Shown here: piece by piece, positions 16,662 to 24,762 of the stretch | Layout: every line of letters starts with the position of its first letter | Position numbering within the stretch: position 1 is the first letter of the stretch | Program-made: the position numbers and the translations under genes | Notes under the pieces: generated by a model | The model's database searches: none | What the model was told of the DNA's origin: nothing | Seen by the model: only the letters and a program-made list of their open reading frames with translations | DNA from: Nitrospira sp. | GTDB lineage: Bacteria > Nitrospirota > Nitrospiria > Nitrospirales > Nitrospiraceae | Reading direction: 5' to 3' | Length of the DNA stretch: 64,000 bases | Assembly (NCBI GenBank): GCA_035968315.1 | Contig: JAVYIN010000005.1 | Coordinates: 310,001-374,000 of the forward strand

Positions 16662-16783
16662 CGTGATGTGTCCCTTTATATTTCCCGATTACGATAGCAC
16701 AGACGGATACAGATGGCGACTACTCTAGCGCGTGATCCGTTGTGAAGAGCGGAGCACGTTCTTTTTTCAAACTGTGCAAGAGG

Positions 16784-16812
16784 TTGACGGCTGAACGGTC
16801 ATGCTGTATGTT
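16784..16812 (+). promoter_or_regulatory. sigma70-type promoter for the DEAD-box helicase gene
   Basis: TTGACG, 17-base spacer, TATGTT. This would start transcription near 16820 and leave a leader of about 160 bases before the GTG at 16981. The leader contains a hairpin with 7-base arms (TCGCGAT/ATCGCGA, 16870-16886). The 16662-16980 stretch holds no gene. Long structured leaders are typical of cold-shock mRNAs, including those of helicases (known); its role here is inference. Confidence 0.55.
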
Positions 16813-16980
16813 GTGGATACATTGGTTTCGCAGTAGTCCGGCGAGGCAATGTTCACACCATAACGGACTTCGCGATCGCATCGCGACCAGGTCCAGTCTG
16901 GAGTTGCACCCTTCGTCGGTTGTTTCTCCCCTCGGTTCTCTGATCCCGTCATAATGCGATCAAACTGAAAGGATAGTGCA

Positions 16981-18255
16981 GTGGATACGTCTGTTCACGA
17001 GAATTTTCATGCTCTGGGCTTGTCTGAGGCGTTATTGGGCGACCTCGTCAAGGCCGGGTACACCTCCCCAACTCCCATTCAAACCCAGGCCATTCCGCCT
17101 GCAATGGCCGGCCGGGATGTCATCGGCTGCGCGCAGACCGGAACGGGAAAGACGGCGGCGTTCGTCATCCCGATTATCGAGCGATTGGCGGTCTTGCCGA
17201 AAGGCCAGCCGCAAGCGTTGATTCTCGCGCCGACGCGCGAACTGGCGCTGCAGATTCTGGCCACCATCGAGAAGCTTGGCGCCGGCCGCCGCATTTCCGC
17301 TACCGCGATTATGGGTGGCGCCGATATGCAGGCCCAGGTGCGCGGACTCCGGCAGCGGCCGGACATTATCGTGGCCACACCGGGCCGGTTGCTCGATCAT
17401 ATGTGGAACGGCACGGTCAATCTGGCGCCGATCAAGATCCTCGTCTTGGACGAAGCGGACCGGATGCTGGATATGGGCTTTGCGCCGCAGATCAATCAGA
17501 TTCTCGATGCGCTTCCGGAAGAACGGCAGACCTTGCTGTTCTCGGCCACGCTGCCGGCGGATCTCACCCGCCTCGTGCAGGCGAGCGTGAATAATCCGGT
17601 CAAGGTGATGGTCACGCCTTCTGCCACGACGGCGGACGGCGTCACGCAGGCCTTGCACCATACGACCCATGACGGCAAAGCCGATTTGCTGGTGGCGCTG
17701 CTGGGGCAGGAGCAGGATACGGTGCTGGTCTTCACGCGCACGAAGCATCGCGCCGACAAGCTGGGCCGGGTTTTGGACCGGGTCGGGCACAAGGTGGCGG
17801 TGTTGCATGGCGATCGGAGCCTCTCGCAGCGCCGGGCTGCGCTGGAAGGCTTCAAGCGCGGGACCTTTCGGGTCCTGGTGGCGACCGATATCGCGGCCCG
17901 AGGCATCGATGTGGCCAATATCGGCCATGTGATCAATTTCGATTTGCCGAATTCTCCGGAAGACTATGTGCATCGCATCGGACGGACCGCCCGGATGAAG
18001 ACGACCGGACGGGCCACGAGCTTTGTGACGGCGGAAGATTCGCTGCAACTGCGGGCCATCGAGCAGCTGCTGGGGCATGCGGTTCCGCTTGCGCCGGGGA
18101 GTGCGAGTCCATCGTTGAGCTCCCATGCGCCGAGGGGGCTGCAGCGCTCGGGCCGGCCGGCGCAGGGGCGTCCGTCTGGGCAGCGAGACCGCCGGTACGC
18201 CGGGCATGGCGCGCCGCGAGGCGAGCAGCCCGTTCAGCGCACGACGGGAAATTAG
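16981..18255 (+). CDS. rhlE: DEAD-box ATP-dependent RNA helicase, RhlE type
   Basis: 424 residues. Q-motif region GYTSPTPIQTQAIP (26-39), Walker A AQTGTGKT (51-58), PTREL, DEAD (157-160) followed by RMLDMGF, SAT (about 187), then the second RecA domain with RGID (about 307) and HRIGRTAR (about 331). The basic tail rich in Gly/Pro/Arg/Gln is typical of RhlE relatives and helps RNA binding. The enzyme would unwind short RNA duplexes in ribosome assembly, mRNA decay or cold adaptation. Start codon is GTG with AAAGGA upstream. The IPDGT-motif gene follows 60 bases later and is probably co-transcribed. Confidence 0.93.
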   Translation: MDTSVHENFHALGLSEALLGDLVKAGYTSPTPIQTQAIPPAMAGRDVIGCAQTGTGKTAAFVIPIIERLAVLPKGQPQALILAPTRELALQILATIEKLGAGRRISATAIMGGADMQAQVRGLRQRPDIIVATPGRLLDHMWNGTVNLAPIKILVLDEADRMLDMGFAPQINQILDALPEERQTLLFSATLPADLTRLVQASVNNPVKVMVTPSATTADGVTQALHHTTHDGKADLLVALLGQEQDTVLVFTRTKHRADKLGRVLDRVGHKVAVLHGDRSLSQRRAALEGFKRGTFRVLVATDIAARGIDVANIGHVINFDLPNSPEDYVHRIGRTARMKTTGRATSFVTAEDSLQLRAIEQLLGHAVPLAPGSASPSLSSHAPRGLQRSGRPAQGRPSGQRDRRYAGHGAPRGEQPVQRTTGN

Positions 18256-18315
18256 CGAGGGGCCTCGAGATGGATCGCTCGCTCGCTCATTCATTTACTT
18301 TTAGAAGAGGATGTT

Positions 18316-18654
18316 ATGCCTGAGACGCAAAGCCCATCGGCCACTAAAGGAACCTCATGGATCAGGATCCCGGATGGGACCAAAGTGCGGTTGCGGACGG
18401 ACAATCAGGAAGGTGTCGTTGATGGGCTGACCGAGCTGGTCAATGGCCCCGGTCGAAATCCCGACGGGCGTACGCAGTACCGGATCAACCTGGGCGATCA
18501 AGCGCGGACGCTGGTCGTCGAGGACGATCTGTTCGTGCTGGTGGATGCCGAGGGATTGGTCTTGATGCTCAAGCAGAAAGTGGAATTTCGCCGTTTTATC
18601 ACGCAACGGCTGCGCGGCGCGTTTGGGGCGGATCGGTTTGTGCGTCCTGCGTAA
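18316..18654 (+). CDS. IPDGT-motif hypothetical protein (copy 2)
   Basis: 112 residues with SWIRIPDGTKVRLRTDNQEG, GLTELVNGPGRNPDGRTQY, a strand-rich middle (LVVEDDLFVLVD) and GADRFVRPA at the end. It aligns from end to end with the protein at 2543-2881. GAGG precedes the ATG. Location directly behind the DEAD-box helicase and the duplication beside a second desaturase/RRM pair suggest a role in the same response, possibly RNA-related (inference). Confidence 0.78.
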   Translation: MPETQSPSATKGTSWIRIPDGTKVRLRTDNQEGVVDGLTELVNGPGRNPDGRTQYRINLGDQARTLVVEDDLFVLVDAEGLVLMLKQKVEFRRFITQRLRGAFGADRFVRPA

Positions 18655-18665
18655 TCACGCATGAG

Positions 18666-18692
18666 GAGGGGGCCGATGATCTCGGTCCCCTC
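18666..18692. other. hairpin between convergent genes
   Basis: Arms GAGGGGGCCGA and TCGGTCCCCTC (one G-T pair), 5-base loop, between the IPDGT gene end (18654) and the mini-protein end (18705). It lacks a T-tract but is well placed to limit read-through in both directions. Confidence 0.45.
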
Positions 18693-18704
18693 GTCGGCGT
18701 CTGG

Positions 18705-18869
18705 CTAAAAGAGAGGGGCTTGCGGCCCCCATCGGAGTCCTGCCAAATCGGGGTCTTCCCCTTCGGGCGTCGTCCCACGGACATCTTTTTCGTTCTTGCG
18801 AATAATCCGCTTTTCTTCCTTTTCTTTCCGCTTGGCCTGAATCGATTTTTCGCGATCCCGCTTGGCCAT
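18705..18869 (-). CDS. lysine/glutamate-rich mini-protein, GEDPDL motif
   Basis: 54 residues: a highly charged helix (MAKRDREKSIQAKRKEKEEK, then RIIRKNEK) followed by EGEDPDLAGLRWGPQAPLF. Same architecture as the product of 2054-2245. The ATG at 18869 has no good ribosome site next to it. A near-perfect AAGGAGGT lies 27 bases upstream (18898-18905, minus), and the frame stays open there (VTIARPGKTT before the Met) without ATG, GTG or TTG. The true start may therefore be a non-standard codon such as ATC at 18893. A single charged helix suggests nucleic-acid or ribosome association (inference). Confidence 0.6.
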   Translation of the reverse strand: MAKRDREKSIQAKRKEKEEKRIIRKNEKDVRGTTPEGEDPDLAGLRWGPQAPLF

Positions 18870-19045
18870 GGTCGTTTTGCCTGGACGTGCGATGGTGACC
18901 TCCTTGGTGATCTCGTGAATGCCGGCCCTGTGGCGTCTTGCTCGAATCCCCGTCGGCTTGCGGCGGTCTTTCCTAACGGCTCTGATGCAGGAATCTCACG
19001 TGCATCAGTGTGATGCGGATGGCGGCTGCATCATTACGTCGGTCA

Positions 19046-19116
19046 TGTGAAACAACACGCGGAAGACCTGGAGCGGGGCGAGAGGGATATTCCCGTTGCG
19101 TGATTGTTGTTTCACA
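19046..19116. repeat. 11-base perfect inverted repeat in the 18870-19233 stretch
   Basis: Arms TGTGAAACAAC (19046-19056) and GTTGTTTCACA (19106-19116) are separated by 49 bases. No T-tract. I see no gene in 18870-19233. The repeat could be paired operator half-sites or a long-loop RNA structure downstream of the ZorB-like gene. Confidence 0.45.
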
Positions 19117-19233
19117 GTACCATGAAGGGCTGGTTCAGTCAAAGCGGCACCGAGCCTCTTGGGCCGATGGGAACGACGACCGATCGGCCGATGCGCAGGT
19201 CTGGCAGAGAACAAAGAGGCGAGACGTCGGTTG

Positions 19234-19980
19234 CTAGAAAGCCGCGGAGCCCCGATGGGCAGGCTTCTGCAGGGAAGGGTGCGCCGCTTCCGCCAGCTGG
19301 CGCCGCTGTTCGTCCGATCGGAGGCGAATTTTGAAGATCACTCGCCGGCTCTTGCCGCGGTCAACGCCTGTGGCCGGATCGTAAATGAGGTCTTGCTTCC
19401 CGCGTCCGCTGGCCGATGTCATACGCTGGAAGCAGGCGGCGACCGACGGAGCGTCACGCTCGATCACGTCGAGTCCTTTCACCATCACCCGGAAAGACCG
19501 CTCCTGGCTCAGCCGTAAATTCACGGTGTCCTGGCCAAGGTCATCGGTGTGTCCTTCGATCACCACCGAATCGACGTGGCCGCGGAGCGAACCGCACAGT
19601 GCGGCGGCGTACCGGGGCATCATTTCCTGAAGAAAGCGTTCGGCGCTCTTGGTGAGCGTGCTCTGGCCGAATTCGAAGTTGAGCAGATCGTCGGGTATCA
19701 CGATGTGCATCAGCAGCGGGTCGTGCGGATCGGCGTCTACGGACAATCCGAAGGGCTGCAAATGCCTGTGCAGGGCACTGCGGACATCCGGCTCCAGGAC
19801 TGTGGCACGGGCCGGTGTCGTGACCGTTTCCGCTCGCGGGCCATCAGCATCCGATGGCGGCGCGAGGGAGGCCGCCAGGAGCAGGATGAAGATGATGGCA
19901 AGCGAGGTCATCAAGTCCATGAGGCCGTTAGTCGTGGTGTGCGAGACGACGGACTTGTGCGAAGTTTCGTTAAACGGCAT
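19234..19980 (-). CDS. ZorB/MotB-like protein with OmpA peptidoglycan-binding domain
   Basis: 248 residues. One N-terminal membrane helix (GLMDLMTSLAIIFILLLAA, about 19-37) carries an Asp (D22) in the position of the proton-conducting Asp of MotB. A periplasmic OmpA-like domain spans about 105-225, with NFEFGQSTL and VVIEGHTDDLGQDTVNLRL. An AGGAG precedes the ATG at 19980. The gene follows the MotA-like gene by 48 bases on the same strand. Together they match the stator half (ZorA/ZorB) of Zorya anti-phage systems or a TolQ/R-, MotA/B-like energy-transducing pair. No ZorC, ZorD or ZorE gene follows. Confidence 0.8.
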   Translation of the reverse strand: MPFNETSHKSVVSHTTTNGLMDLMTSLAIIFILLLAASLAPPSDADGPRAETVTTPARATVLEPDVRSALHRHLQPFGLSVDADPHDPLLMHIVIPDDLLNFEFGQSTLTKSAERFLQEMMPRYAAALCGSLRGHVDSVVIEGHTDDLGQDTVNLRLSQERSFRVMVKGLDVIERDAPSVAACFQRMTSASGRGKQDLIYDPATGVDRGKSRRVIFKIRLRSDEQRRQLAEAAHPSLQKPAHRGSAAF

Positions 19981-20028
19981 CTCGACGCTCCTGGCGGCCG
20001 ATGCGCGCATCGGCCTGATGATCGAGTC

Positions 20029-21246
20029 TCATGGGCGAAGCCCTCGTCCGGCGGCGTGGATTTTTCTGAACCATCCTGGCTGTGGAGTGGGAGACGGAGC
20101 GTGGGTGAGCTCGCGCTCGCTGTTGAGCCGTCCCGTCAGTTGATCGATCAGGTGGTTCACCTGGGTCGTGGAGGCATAGTGCTGCTGTTGCTGCGTATTC
20201 AAAATGTCGGTGAGCCGTTCGACGGTGCCGGTGAGGCCTTGTATCAGCGGAGCTAAGTTGTCTGACAGGATCTGCACAGGATCGGACTCGCGCGAGGGCT
20301 GCGTCGAGAGCAGGTGCGTGCGAAGGTCCTGGGTCAGCGTGTGCATCGCGTCCGTCATGGTCCGGATCGGCTGCGTCAGAGCGTCCGTTGGTAGGGACGA
20401 TTCCGCGGAGTGTCGGACGAATTGGTTCGCGTGCGGTTCTCCCTGGGAGAGGCCGTGCAATCCTTCCAACAGTTGTTCCAGTGTTTTTCGCGGGAAGAGT
20501 TCATCGAGGTGGTGCATACAGGTCTGGTGAGCCGCGAGCAGCCGGAACATCGCCGGTTTTTCAATGAAGGTGAACAGGTTGGCGCACAGCAGCCCGATAA
20601 TGGAGGTCAGAAATTTTCCAGCCAGGCCATTGATCAATCCTTGAATGCCGACGATGGTGTGTCCGTCCGTATGGAGCTGGAGCTTGCTGAGCCCGATCAG
20701 GAGGGCGACAAAGGTCAAGAGCAGGCCGAAACCGGTCAGGAGCGCGGGAACCTGGCCATACCACGCGAGGTTGATGCGGCTGCTGAAGAGTGCGTCCAGC
20801 GCGAAGAGGTCCTGCGCGGCGCGGGAACTGAATATGCGCGGTTCGACATACCAGGGTACCTGTTCGGTGACCAGGGTTTGCCGATACCGGTTCCAGGCTT
20901 GCGCGAGGAGGGGCTCTTGCCGAAAGGCGGTATCGACTCGTTGAAGGTCTTGCCCATCACGATGATTGAGCTCGGCAACCGGCCCGTTGGCGCTCATCGT
21001 TCGGCGATGGTGCGGGAAGCGGGACGTGGCTTGGCGCTGGCGTTCTTGCACCAAGGGCGCCAGCGTCTCACCGAGCCGTTGAAATGGCTGCCGGGCCTGT
21101 GCGGTGTGGCGGGAGAGCTGGATGATGTGCCAGGCAAAAAAGATGAGGAGGCCGATCGAGCCGAGCCAGCTGAGCAGCGGCGCGTGCAAGGTTCCGAGCG
21201 GGGCGACGTCTTGGGTGAGCCGGTCGAAGAATGAGGAGGTGTTCAT
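20029..21246 (-). CDS. ZorA/MotA-like proton-channel subunit
   Basis: 405 residues. Predicted helices near 24-44 (LLSWLGSIGLLIFFAWHII), 165-187 (VPALLTGFGLLLTFVALLIGL) and 207-230 (LTSIIGLLCANLFTFI); a conserved-looking INGLAGKF between the last two resembles the MotA/TolQ/ExbB channel core. A long, probably coiled C-terminal tail follows (residues 240-405, Gln/Leu-rich). The tail distinguishes ZorA from plain MotA. ATG 21246 is inside a longer frame; no strong ribosome site is seen, but the N-terminus fits. It should assemble with the ZorB-like product into an inner-membrane stator. Anti-phage function is inferred, not shown. Confidence 0.75.
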   Translation of the reverse strand: MNTSSFFDRLTQDVAPLGTLHAPLLSWLGSIGLLIFFAWHIIQLSRHTAQARQPFQRLGETLAPLVQERQRQATSRFPHHRRTMSANGPVAELNHRDGQDLQRVDTAFRQEPLLAQAWNRYRQTLVTEQVPWYVEPRIFSSRAAQDLFALDALFSSRINLAWYGQVPALLTGFGLLLTFVALLIGLSKLQLHTDGHTIVGIQGLINGLAGKFLTSIIGLLCANLFTFIEKPAMFRLLAAHQTCMHHLDELFPRKTLEQLLEGLHGLSQGEPHANQFVRHSAESSLPTDALTQPIRTMTDAMHTLTQDLRTHLLSTQPSRESDPVQILSDNLAPLIQGLTGTVERLTDILNTQQQQHYASTTQVNHLIDQLTGRLNSERELTHAPSPTPQPGWFRKIHAAGRGLRP

Positions 21247-21498
21247 TCCCGCTGTGATGTCCAACTTTCGTGCCACCGATGGCGCGCTCAAATAGTACGC
21301 CGAATGGGCTATGTGTCTTCAGCGCCGATTCTCTGCTTGTGTGGGCGGGAAGAATGTGCCGGGCACTGGGCACCGAATGCCAGGGGAAAAGGCGGTGGGA
21401 GTGGCCTGCATCTATTGGCGCATGGATTACGGGATGGTACTGGCAAAGAGGATGCGAGGCCAGAGGCTGGCTGATGTAGAGGGAAGAGGAAAAGGGGT

Positions 21499-21529
21499 GG
21501 CGTGGAATAGCCAGAGGCTATCCCACGCC
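21499..21529 (-). terminator. probable terminator of the OmpA-lipoprotein gene
   Basis: A 14-base stem with one G-T pair (GGCGTGGGATAGCC/GGCTATTCCACGCC on the minus strand) and a 3-base loop starts 14 bases after the stop at 21543. It is followed on the minus strand by ACCCCTTTTCC. The T-run is short, so efficiency is uncertain. The stretch 21247-21498 upstream of the ZorA-like gene contains nothing else I can identify. Confidence 0.6.
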
Positions 21530-21542
21530 GAGCTTGTGTTGC

Positions 21543-22238
21543 TTACTTGGGCGGCGCGAATGCGGCGGCTTCTTGGCCTTCGACGACGGGTTTCAGGTAG
21601 ATTTCGACCCGCCGGTTCTGGCTGCGGCCCTCCGGTGTCGTGTTGGCGGCTTTCGGCTGAGATTCTCCACGGCCCTCCGTCAGGACGCGGGTTTGATGGA
21701 CGCCGGCGCTCAACAGCTGTGCGGCGACGGCCTGCGCCCGTTGTTCCGAGAGCTGTTGGTTAAAGGCGGCGGTTCCCTGATCGTCGGTGTGGCCGATGAC
21801 ATGGACGGCGGTGCTGTCATACTGCGTGACCACACCGCCAAGTTTTGCCAAGACGTCGTGAAAGGAGGATTTTATCTCTGTGCTGCCCATGGCGAAGGAG
21901 GCTTCGCTTTTGACGTCAACCTGGATGCTGTTGTCAGGAAGCTTCTTGAGCTCGACGTCGTGGGATTGGAGTTCCTTGGCAAGCTTCTCCTCGATGGCCT
22001 TCTTCTGTTTGTCCATGTAAAGACCGACCCCACCGCCGGCCAGCACTCCCACCGCCGCGCCAATCGCCGCTCCACGCCCCCGATTCTTCTTGTCGATGGC
22101 GGCTCCTGCCCCTGCGCCGACTACCGCGCCGATCGCCGCCCCGATCTTCGTCTTCATATAGGGGTCCTCTTCCGCGCAGCCGGTTAGGATCAGGCCGCTT
22201 GATACACTGAGTGCAATGATTCGATGGACGTTCGTCAT
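21543..22238 (-). CDS. OmpA-family outer-membrane lipoprotein with glycine zipper
   Basis: 231 residues. Signal peptide with lipobox LTGC (Cys 21). A glycine-zipper segment (IGAAIGAVVGAGAGAAID and AAIGAAVGVLAGGG, about 30-75) resembles YMGG/SlyB-type membrane-inserting repeats. A C-terminal OmpA domain (about 105-225) has VIGHTDDQG and RGESQPKAANTTPEG...NRRVEIYL, and binds peptidoglycan. Similar to E. coli YiaD. ATG 22238 has GAGAGGAT directly upstream; the longer frame is not supported. It probably anchors the outer membrane to the cell wall. It is on the same strand as the ZorAB-like pair but separated from it by a likely terminator. Confidence 0.88.
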   Translation of the reverse strand: MTNVHRIIALSVSSGLILTGCAEEDPYMKTKIGAAIGAVVGAGAGAAIDKKNRGRGAAIGAAVGVLAGGGVGLYMDKQKKAIEEKLAKELQSHDVELKKLPDNSIQVDVKSEASFAMGSTEIKSSFHDVLAKLGGVVTQYDSTAVHVIGHTDDQGTAAFNQQLSEQRAQAVAAQLLSAGVHQTRVLTEGRGESQPKAANTTPEGRSQNRRVEIYLKPVVEGQEAAAFAPPK

Positions 22239-22387
22239 ATCCTCTCTTCTCCTCTTGGCTTGTGCGAGACTGACTGGATCGTCGGTCTCGCGGGTAGAAT
22301 AATACACTCGGCTATGCGGAGCTAGTCGTAGAGGCCTCTCACTGTCAACTTTCGTCATAGGAGGGTTATATTGGGAGGGTCCATGCG

Positions 22388-22424
22388 TCAAGGCCCGGGT
22401 TCCTTGGAGGAGTCCGGGCCTTGA
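22388..22424. other. hairpin between PilB-like and OmpA-lipoprotein genes
   Basis: Perfect 11-base arms (TCAAGGCCCGG/CCGGGCCTTGA) with a 15-base loop lie 31 bases after the PilB-like stop. There is no T-tract on either strand. It may be a weak terminator or an mRNA 3'-end stabiliser. Confidence 0.45.
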
Positions 22425-22455
22425 GGGAAGGTCTATCCAGTTCGTCGGAGAATAG

Positions 22456-24762
22456 TTACTTGATCGCCACCGCCTTGACTTCTTTAAAGGTGGTGTGACC
22501 CTGTAGAACTTTCTGAATCCCGTCTTGCATCAAGGTCGTCATCCCTTCTTCGAGGGCCGCTCGCAACATATCTTCGGTCCGGGCCTTTTCTTGGATCATC
22601 CGTTTCATCTTATCCGATCCGAGCAGGAGCTCATGCAACGCAACCCGCCCTTTGAATCCTGATCGGTTACAGGTCTCGCATCCTTTTCCTCGGGTCAAGC
22701 GGAAGGTATTGTCCTGTTTGATGCCGAGTTTGTCCCAATATTCTGGCCCATAGCCTTGCCGGATTTCCTCATACTCTACCGGACTGCCCACATATTGTTC
22801 CTTGCAGTCTTTGCAGACCCGGCGGGCCAACCGTTGCGCGAGGACGCCGAGCATGGCATCGGCAAAACTGAAGGGATCGCAGCCCATGTCCAGAAGACGG
22901 GTGACCGTTTCCACCGCGCTATTGGTGTGCAAGGTGCTGAGCACCAAGTGGCCGGTCAGCGAAGCCTCAATGCCGGTATCGGCGGTTTCCTTGTCTCGCA
23001 TTTCACCGACCATGATGACGTCCGGGTCGGCGCGGAGAAAGGCGCGCATCGCGGCCGCGAACGTGAAGCCGATTTTGGGCTGGACTTGGACCTGGCGCAG
23101 TCCGTATTGCGTGATTTCGACGGGGTCTTCCGCGGTCCAAATTTTAATGTCCGGAGTATTGATGTTGCCCAGCACGGAATGCAGCGTGGTCGTTTTCCCT
23201 GATCCGGTCGGTCCGACACACAAAATGATGCCGTAGGGTTTTGTGGAAATGTCCTTGATGCCTTTGAGGTTGCGATCCGAGAACCCCATCTTGTCGAGCG
23301 GCAGAGGTTCGCTGGCCGCCAGGATACGCATGACCACGTCTTCGTTGAAGCCCGCGGTGGGCAGCGTGGCGACGCGGAGTTCGATCTCCTTGGTTTCATT
23401 CAGCTTGAATTTGATCTTGCCGTCCTGCGGTTTCCGCCGCTCGGCAATATCCAAACTCGCCATAATTTTGAGGCGGGAGACAATGGCGCGCCGGTAGCTT
23501 TGCGGAATCTTCATGTATTCGAAACAGTCGCCGTCGACCCGGAACCTGACCAGTGTTTCGCGCTTTTCTCCATAGGGTTCGATGTGAATATCCGAAGCGT
23601 TCTGGCGATAGGCGTCGGCGATGATTTGGTTGGCCAGACGCACGATCGCACTGTCATTTTCATCCAGGCCGCTTCCCCCAGACGCATCCTCCATCGCCTC
23701 AGCCTGGGCCTCGGTGACAAGTTCGCCGAGAATGTCGGAGACATTTTCGTCAAGTTTGCGGCCCCCCCCTGTATCGCTCTGCCCTGTGGCGGAGGCGAGG
23801 AATTGGGCGATGTCGCGGCGCAGGCTGACGGCAAAGCGGATATTGAGCCCGGGGAACGTGCGTTTGATGTCCTGGACGCGGTCCAGATCGCCAGGGTCAT
23901 CGGTCAGAATTTCAATCGCCGTGCGATCCCGCTTGAGCGGCATCCAGTGGTTCTTTTTCAAGTAATCGACGTTCAGATTTTTGAGCAGCTCAATATCGAC
24001 GAGGGTGCGTTCGCTGTATTCGATGTAGGGACATTTGAAAAATTGGGCGAGCGATTTCCCCAGGTCGAGTTTGGGGACCTTGTACTTTTCGATCAGAATG
24101 CTTTCGAGGTCACTCATCCCTTTGCGGGACTCCGCGAGGGCGTTCTCAAGATCATTTTGGGCGATGCGGTTATTTGTGACGAGGAGGTCGAACTTGGTCG
24201 GATTCTTTTTGGTGACTTTTCGGAGGTTGAAAAAGGCGATGCCCAGGGCTTTGGCGATTTCGGCGACCGACTCCTCATCCTTCCTGGTAAAGCGGCTGCC
24301 GCTTTTCTTGTTCAGGAGCTGGAGGACGCCCATCAGATATTTATTGTCGGCAACGATCGGATAGGTCAGGACCTGTTTGGTCTTAAACCCGGTGCTTTTG
24401 TCATAGGAGGTGTCATGAAGCAGGGCTGGATGGATGCTTTGGAGCTCGGCCAGATTATAGGCATCGGCGATATTGACGGGGCGCAGGTATTTGGCGCAAA
24501 AACCGGCGAGGCTTTGCTCCGAGATGGGAATACGGACTTCTTGGACACCATCGACTTGCAGGACTTTGGAAAAGATTTCTTTTTTTTCTGAGTCGAAGGC
24601 AAAGAGTGTCAGGTCTTCGGCGTCGAATAAGCCAAGAATCTCTTTATGCAGGTCGAGCAGAATGTGATCGAGGTCGGTGGCCGCGTTGATTTGAGTCGTA
24701 ATCCGTTTGACGTGCTCGGCATGCTCGGCTTTTGGCTGCAGTTCTTGAAGGTTTGGCGTCAT
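22456..24762 (-). CDS. GspE/PilB-family ATPase with N-terminal GAF domain
   Basis: 768 residues. A GAF-like sensor domain (about 15-170) is followed by a T2SSE/MshE N-terminal domain (about 195-330) and the secretion ATPase core with Walker A GPTGSGKTTT (near 513), an Asp-rich EDPVE, Walker B PDVIMVGEMRD and His box GHLVLSTLHTN. Two Cys pairs (VCKDC near 649, CETC near 694) form the zinc element of the family. It would power assembly of a type IV pilus or type II secretion pseudopilus. The GAF domain suggests ligand or redox control of the motor. No other pilus gene is in the window. It lies 219 bases downstream of proS on the same strand. Confidence 0.9.
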   Translation of the reverse strand: MTPNLQELQPKAEHAEHVKRITTQINAATDLDHILLDLHKEILGLFDAEDLTLFAFDSEKKEIFSKVLQVDGVQEVRIPISEQSLAGFCAKYLRPVNIADAYNLAELQSIHPALLHDTSYDKSTGFKTKQVLTYPIVADNKYLMGVLQLLNKKSGSRFTRKDEESVAEIAKALGIAFFNLRKVTKKNPTKFDLLVTNNRIAQNDLENALAESRKGMSDLESILIEKYKVPKLDLGKSLAQFFKCPYIEYSERTLVDIELLKNLNVDYLKKNHWMPLKRDRTAIEILTDDPGDLDRVQDIKRTFPGLNIRFAVSLRRDIAQFLASATGQSDTGGGRKLDENVSDILGELVTEAQAEAMEDASGGSGLDENDSAIVRLANQIIADAYRQNASDIHIEPYGEKRETLVRFRVDGDCFEYMKIPQSYRRAIVSRLKIMASLDIAERRKPQDGKIKFKLNETKEIELRVATLPTAGFNEDVVMRILAASEPLPLDKMGFSDRNLKGIKDISTKPYGIILCVGPTGSGKTTTLHSVLGNINTPDIKIWTAEDPVEITQYGLRQVQVQPKIGFTFAAAMRAFLRADPDVIMVGEMRDKETADTGIEASLTGHLVLSTLHTNSAVETVTRLLDMGCDPFSFADAMLGVLAQRLARRVCKDCKEQYVGSPVEYEEIRQGYGPEYWDKLGIKQDNTFRLTRGKGCETCNRSGFKGRVALHELLLGSDKMKRMIQEKARTEDMLRAALEEGMTTLMQDGIQKVLQGHTTFKEVKAVAIK

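Noticed and set aside
17032-18294. 420-residue frame antisense to the DEAD-box helicase
   Set aside because: Mirror of a clearly conserved helicase; low-complexity Arg/His/Gln sequence.
23500-24591. 363-residue plus-strand frame opposite the PilB-like gene
   Set aside because: Antisense shadow; Asp/Phe/Gly-rich pattern caused by the codon use of the real gene.
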